A DNA stretch of 23,787 nt from DASSBR01 sp035701285 (GTDB lineage Bacteria > Pseudomonadota > Gammaproteobacteria > Natronospirales > DASSBR01): assembly GCA_035701285.1 (NCBI GenBank), contig DASSNT010000055.1, forward strand, positions 1 through 23,787, written 5' to 3'. The number at the start of each line of letters is the position of its first letter. The first letter of the stretch is position 1. The position numbers were made by a program, and so were the translations under genes. The notes beneath the pieces are model-generated. The model was not told where the DNA came from. It saw only the letters and a program-made list of their open reading frames with translations, and searched no databases. This document shows, piece after piece, positions 22,442 to 23,787 of the stretch.

Positions 22442-23787
22442 GTGCGCCGCCACGCGTGGTAACGCTCCACCCACGGCAACAGCTTGTCCGGGGCATGCGC
22501 GCGCTGCCATTGCCCCGCAGCCATTTTATTGGCTTCAGCCAGTGTCGGGTAGATGTGAATCGTGCGCATGAGTTTCTTCAATCCAAGACCGTGGCGCATC
22601 GCGCTCACGTACTCGACGATCCATTCGCCGGCATGTTCGCCGACGATGGTCGCGCCGAGGATCTTGTCCTTGCCCGGCACGGTCAGTACCTTGACGAAAC
22701 CCTGTGCCGCTTCCTCGGCGATGGCGCGATCGGAATCGGCCAGGTCAAATGTGCTCACTTCATAGTCGACGCCGCGCGTCCGCGCTTCCGTTTCATTTAG
22801 CCCCACATGCGCGACTTCGGGATCGGTAAACGTGCACCACGGAATGACGGAGTAGTCTGCCTTGAACTTCTTCAGACCCGCGAACAGTGCGTTGACGCCG
22901 GCATACCAGCCTTCGTGGCCGGCCACATGGGTGAATTGATACGGCGCGATGGCATCGCCACACGCGTAGATGTTCGGGAAGCGCGTTTGCAGGTAGTCGT
23001 TCACCTCGATGGTGTTGCGCCCGGTAAGTGGCACTCCGAGTTCCTCAAGACCGAAGCCGGTGACGTTTGCCTTGCGGCCCACCGCGATGAGCACTTTGTC
23101 GAATGGCAGTGCAATCTCGCTGCTGGCATGCTCACAAATCAATTGCGTTTCACCGTCAACGACGCGAACGGCGACGGCCCTATGCCCCGTCCTGATCTCG
23201 ATGCCTTCCGCCAGGAACTGATCATGCATGCAGCCGCCGGCGTCCGGATCTTCGTTCGGCAGCAGTCGCTCGCCCATCTCGACCAGCGTCACCCGGCTGC
23301 CGAAACGGGCGAAGCACTGCGCCAGTTCGCAGCCGATCGGGCCGCCGCCGAGCACAACCAGCCGGCCGGGCAGTTCGCGCAGCGCCCAGACGTTATCCGA
23401 CGTCAGGTAGTCGATGGTGTCGAGGCCGTCGATCGGCGGCACCAGCGGCGCCGCCCCGGTTGCCAACACGATGGCGCGCGTGGTCAGCGTACGGCCATTG
23501 ACCGCGACGCTGTATGGCGACTCGATCCACGCCTCGCCGCTGATGCATTCGACGCCCAGGTCGGAATAGCGCTCAACCGAATCGTGCGGCGCCACCGTGT
23601 CCACCACCCGCTGTACGCGTGCCATGACATCGGCAAAATCGAAATCGACCGCCGCCTTGCGAAAGCCCAGCGCCTGCGAACGGCGGCTGTCATGCAAAAA
23701 CTTTGCCGAGCGGATCAACGCTTTTGACGGCACACAGCCGGTATTCAGGCAGTCGCCGCCCATGCGGTCTTTTTCGATCAGCGTGAC
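22438..23787 (-). CDS. FAD-dependent pyridine nucleotide-disulfide oxidoreductase, 5' end off window
   Basis: The last 449 residues of a mercuric-reductase/lipoamide-dehydrogenase-like flavoprotein. The frame stays open to the right edge (VTLIEKDR precedes MGGDCLN), so the Met at 23763 is not the true start and the FAD dinucleotide-binding N-terminus is missing. Visible: redox disulfide GGDCLNTGCVPSKA, NAD(P)H site VVLGGGPIGCELAQ, the FAD-binding ANIY-like segment FPNIYACGDAI, and a C-terminal dimer domain with IHIYPTLAEANK. There, Tyr replaces the catalytic His of the lipoamide dehydrogenase HxHPT motif. The C-terminal Cys pair of MerA is absent. Relatives are often fused to, or beside, a TVP38/TMEM64 membrane domain, which would lie beyond the edge. 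Substrate unknown. Confidence 0.88.
   Translation of the reverse strand, partial: VTLIEKDRMGGDCLNTGCVPSKALIRSAKFLHDSRRSQALGFRKAAVDFDFADVMARVQRVVDTVAPHDSVERYSDLGVECISGEAWIESPYSVAVNGRTLTTRAIVLATGAAPLVPPIDGLDTIDYLTSDNVWALRELPGRLVVLGGGPIGCELAQCFARFGSRVTLVEMGERLLPNEDPDAGGCMHDQFLAEGIEIRTGHRAVAVRVVDGETQLICEHASSEIALPFDKVLIAVGRKANVTGFGLEELGVPLTGRNTIEVNDYLQTRFPNIYACGDAIAPYQFTHVAGHEGWYAGVNALFAGLKKFKADYSVIPWCTFTDPEVAHVGLNETEARTRGVDYEVSTFDLADSDRAIAEEAAQGFVKVLTVPGKDKILGATIVGEHAGEWIVEYVSAMRHGLGLKKLMRTIHIYPTLAEANKMAAGQWQRAHAPDKLLPWVERYHAWRRT

Noticed and set aside
22438..23787. Mercuric reductase (merA)
   Set aside because: The C-terminal Cys pair and any mer genes are missing; only the general flavoprotein disulfide reductase fold is supported.

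Overview
The window comes from the chromosome of a GC-rich proteobacterium, most likely a gammaproteobacterium. RNase T (rnt), the pyrC-rnt pairing, membrane-type FadE, EttA, HtpX, AlkB and a RimB/RimK pair all point that way. An aceE-aceF-lpdA operon whose E3 carries its own lipoyl domain suggests a Xanthomonadales/Nevskiales-like or beta-like lineage. Genus cannot be named from the sequence alone. I see no phage, transposase, CRISPR array, rRNA or tRNA. Coding is dense and mostly housekeeping; the unusual material lies in short intergenic regions.

Layout. 1-1765 (minus): 5' part of fadE (runs off the left edge) and nadC, with a TetR-type palindrome before fadE. 1909-3061 (plus): sodB, a DUF1289 Cys protein and grxD, a compact redox/iron group. 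3099-6310 (minus): M17 aminopeptidase, pyrC and rnt, tightly packed and probably one operon. 6484-12304 (plus): the complete pyruvate dehydrogenase operon aceE-aceF-lpdA. 12301-12945 (minus): alkB, convergent with lpdA and sharing a CTAG with its stop codon. 13024-15211 (plus): an 18-codon upstream ORF overlapping the start of a polytopic membrane protein with a C-terminal alpha/beta-hydrolase-like domain, then a host-attachment-family protein. 15357-17896 (minus): an exported protein of unknown function and ettA. 18236-19090 (plus): htpX. 19422-23787 (minus): five co-oriented genes joined by 4-bp start/stop overlaps or a 10-bp gap: a flavoprotein disulfide oxidoreductase (N-terminus off the right edge), a DUF2064/TIGR04282 glycosyltransferase-like protein, rimB, rimK and an AstE/AspA-like M14 zinc hydrolase.

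Most distinctive signals. (1) Four copies of a 111-112 bp structured repeat (15225-15335, 17974-18085, 19111-19221 and, inverted, 19286-19397). A nearly invariant core sits between arms that differ in sequence among copies but stay self-complementary, including a compensatory base-pair change. Three of the four copies lie just past gene ends. (2) A 70-bp telomere-like heptamer array at 18105-18174, five AAACCCC then five GAACCCC, with strong G-quadruplex potential on the minus strand, lying between ettA and htpX. (3) The RimB/RimK/M14 cassette coupled to a glycosyltransferase-like protein and a flavoprotein. (4) The leader ORF plus membrane hydrolase-like gene, with a 16-bp palindrome shared with the divergent alkB promoter region.

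The two gene-free stretches over 300 bp are 17897-18235 (one repeat copy plus the heptamer array) and 19091-19421 (two repeat copies in inverted orientation separated by 64 bp in which I see nothing). All functional calls rest on reading motifs by eye; no database search was possible.
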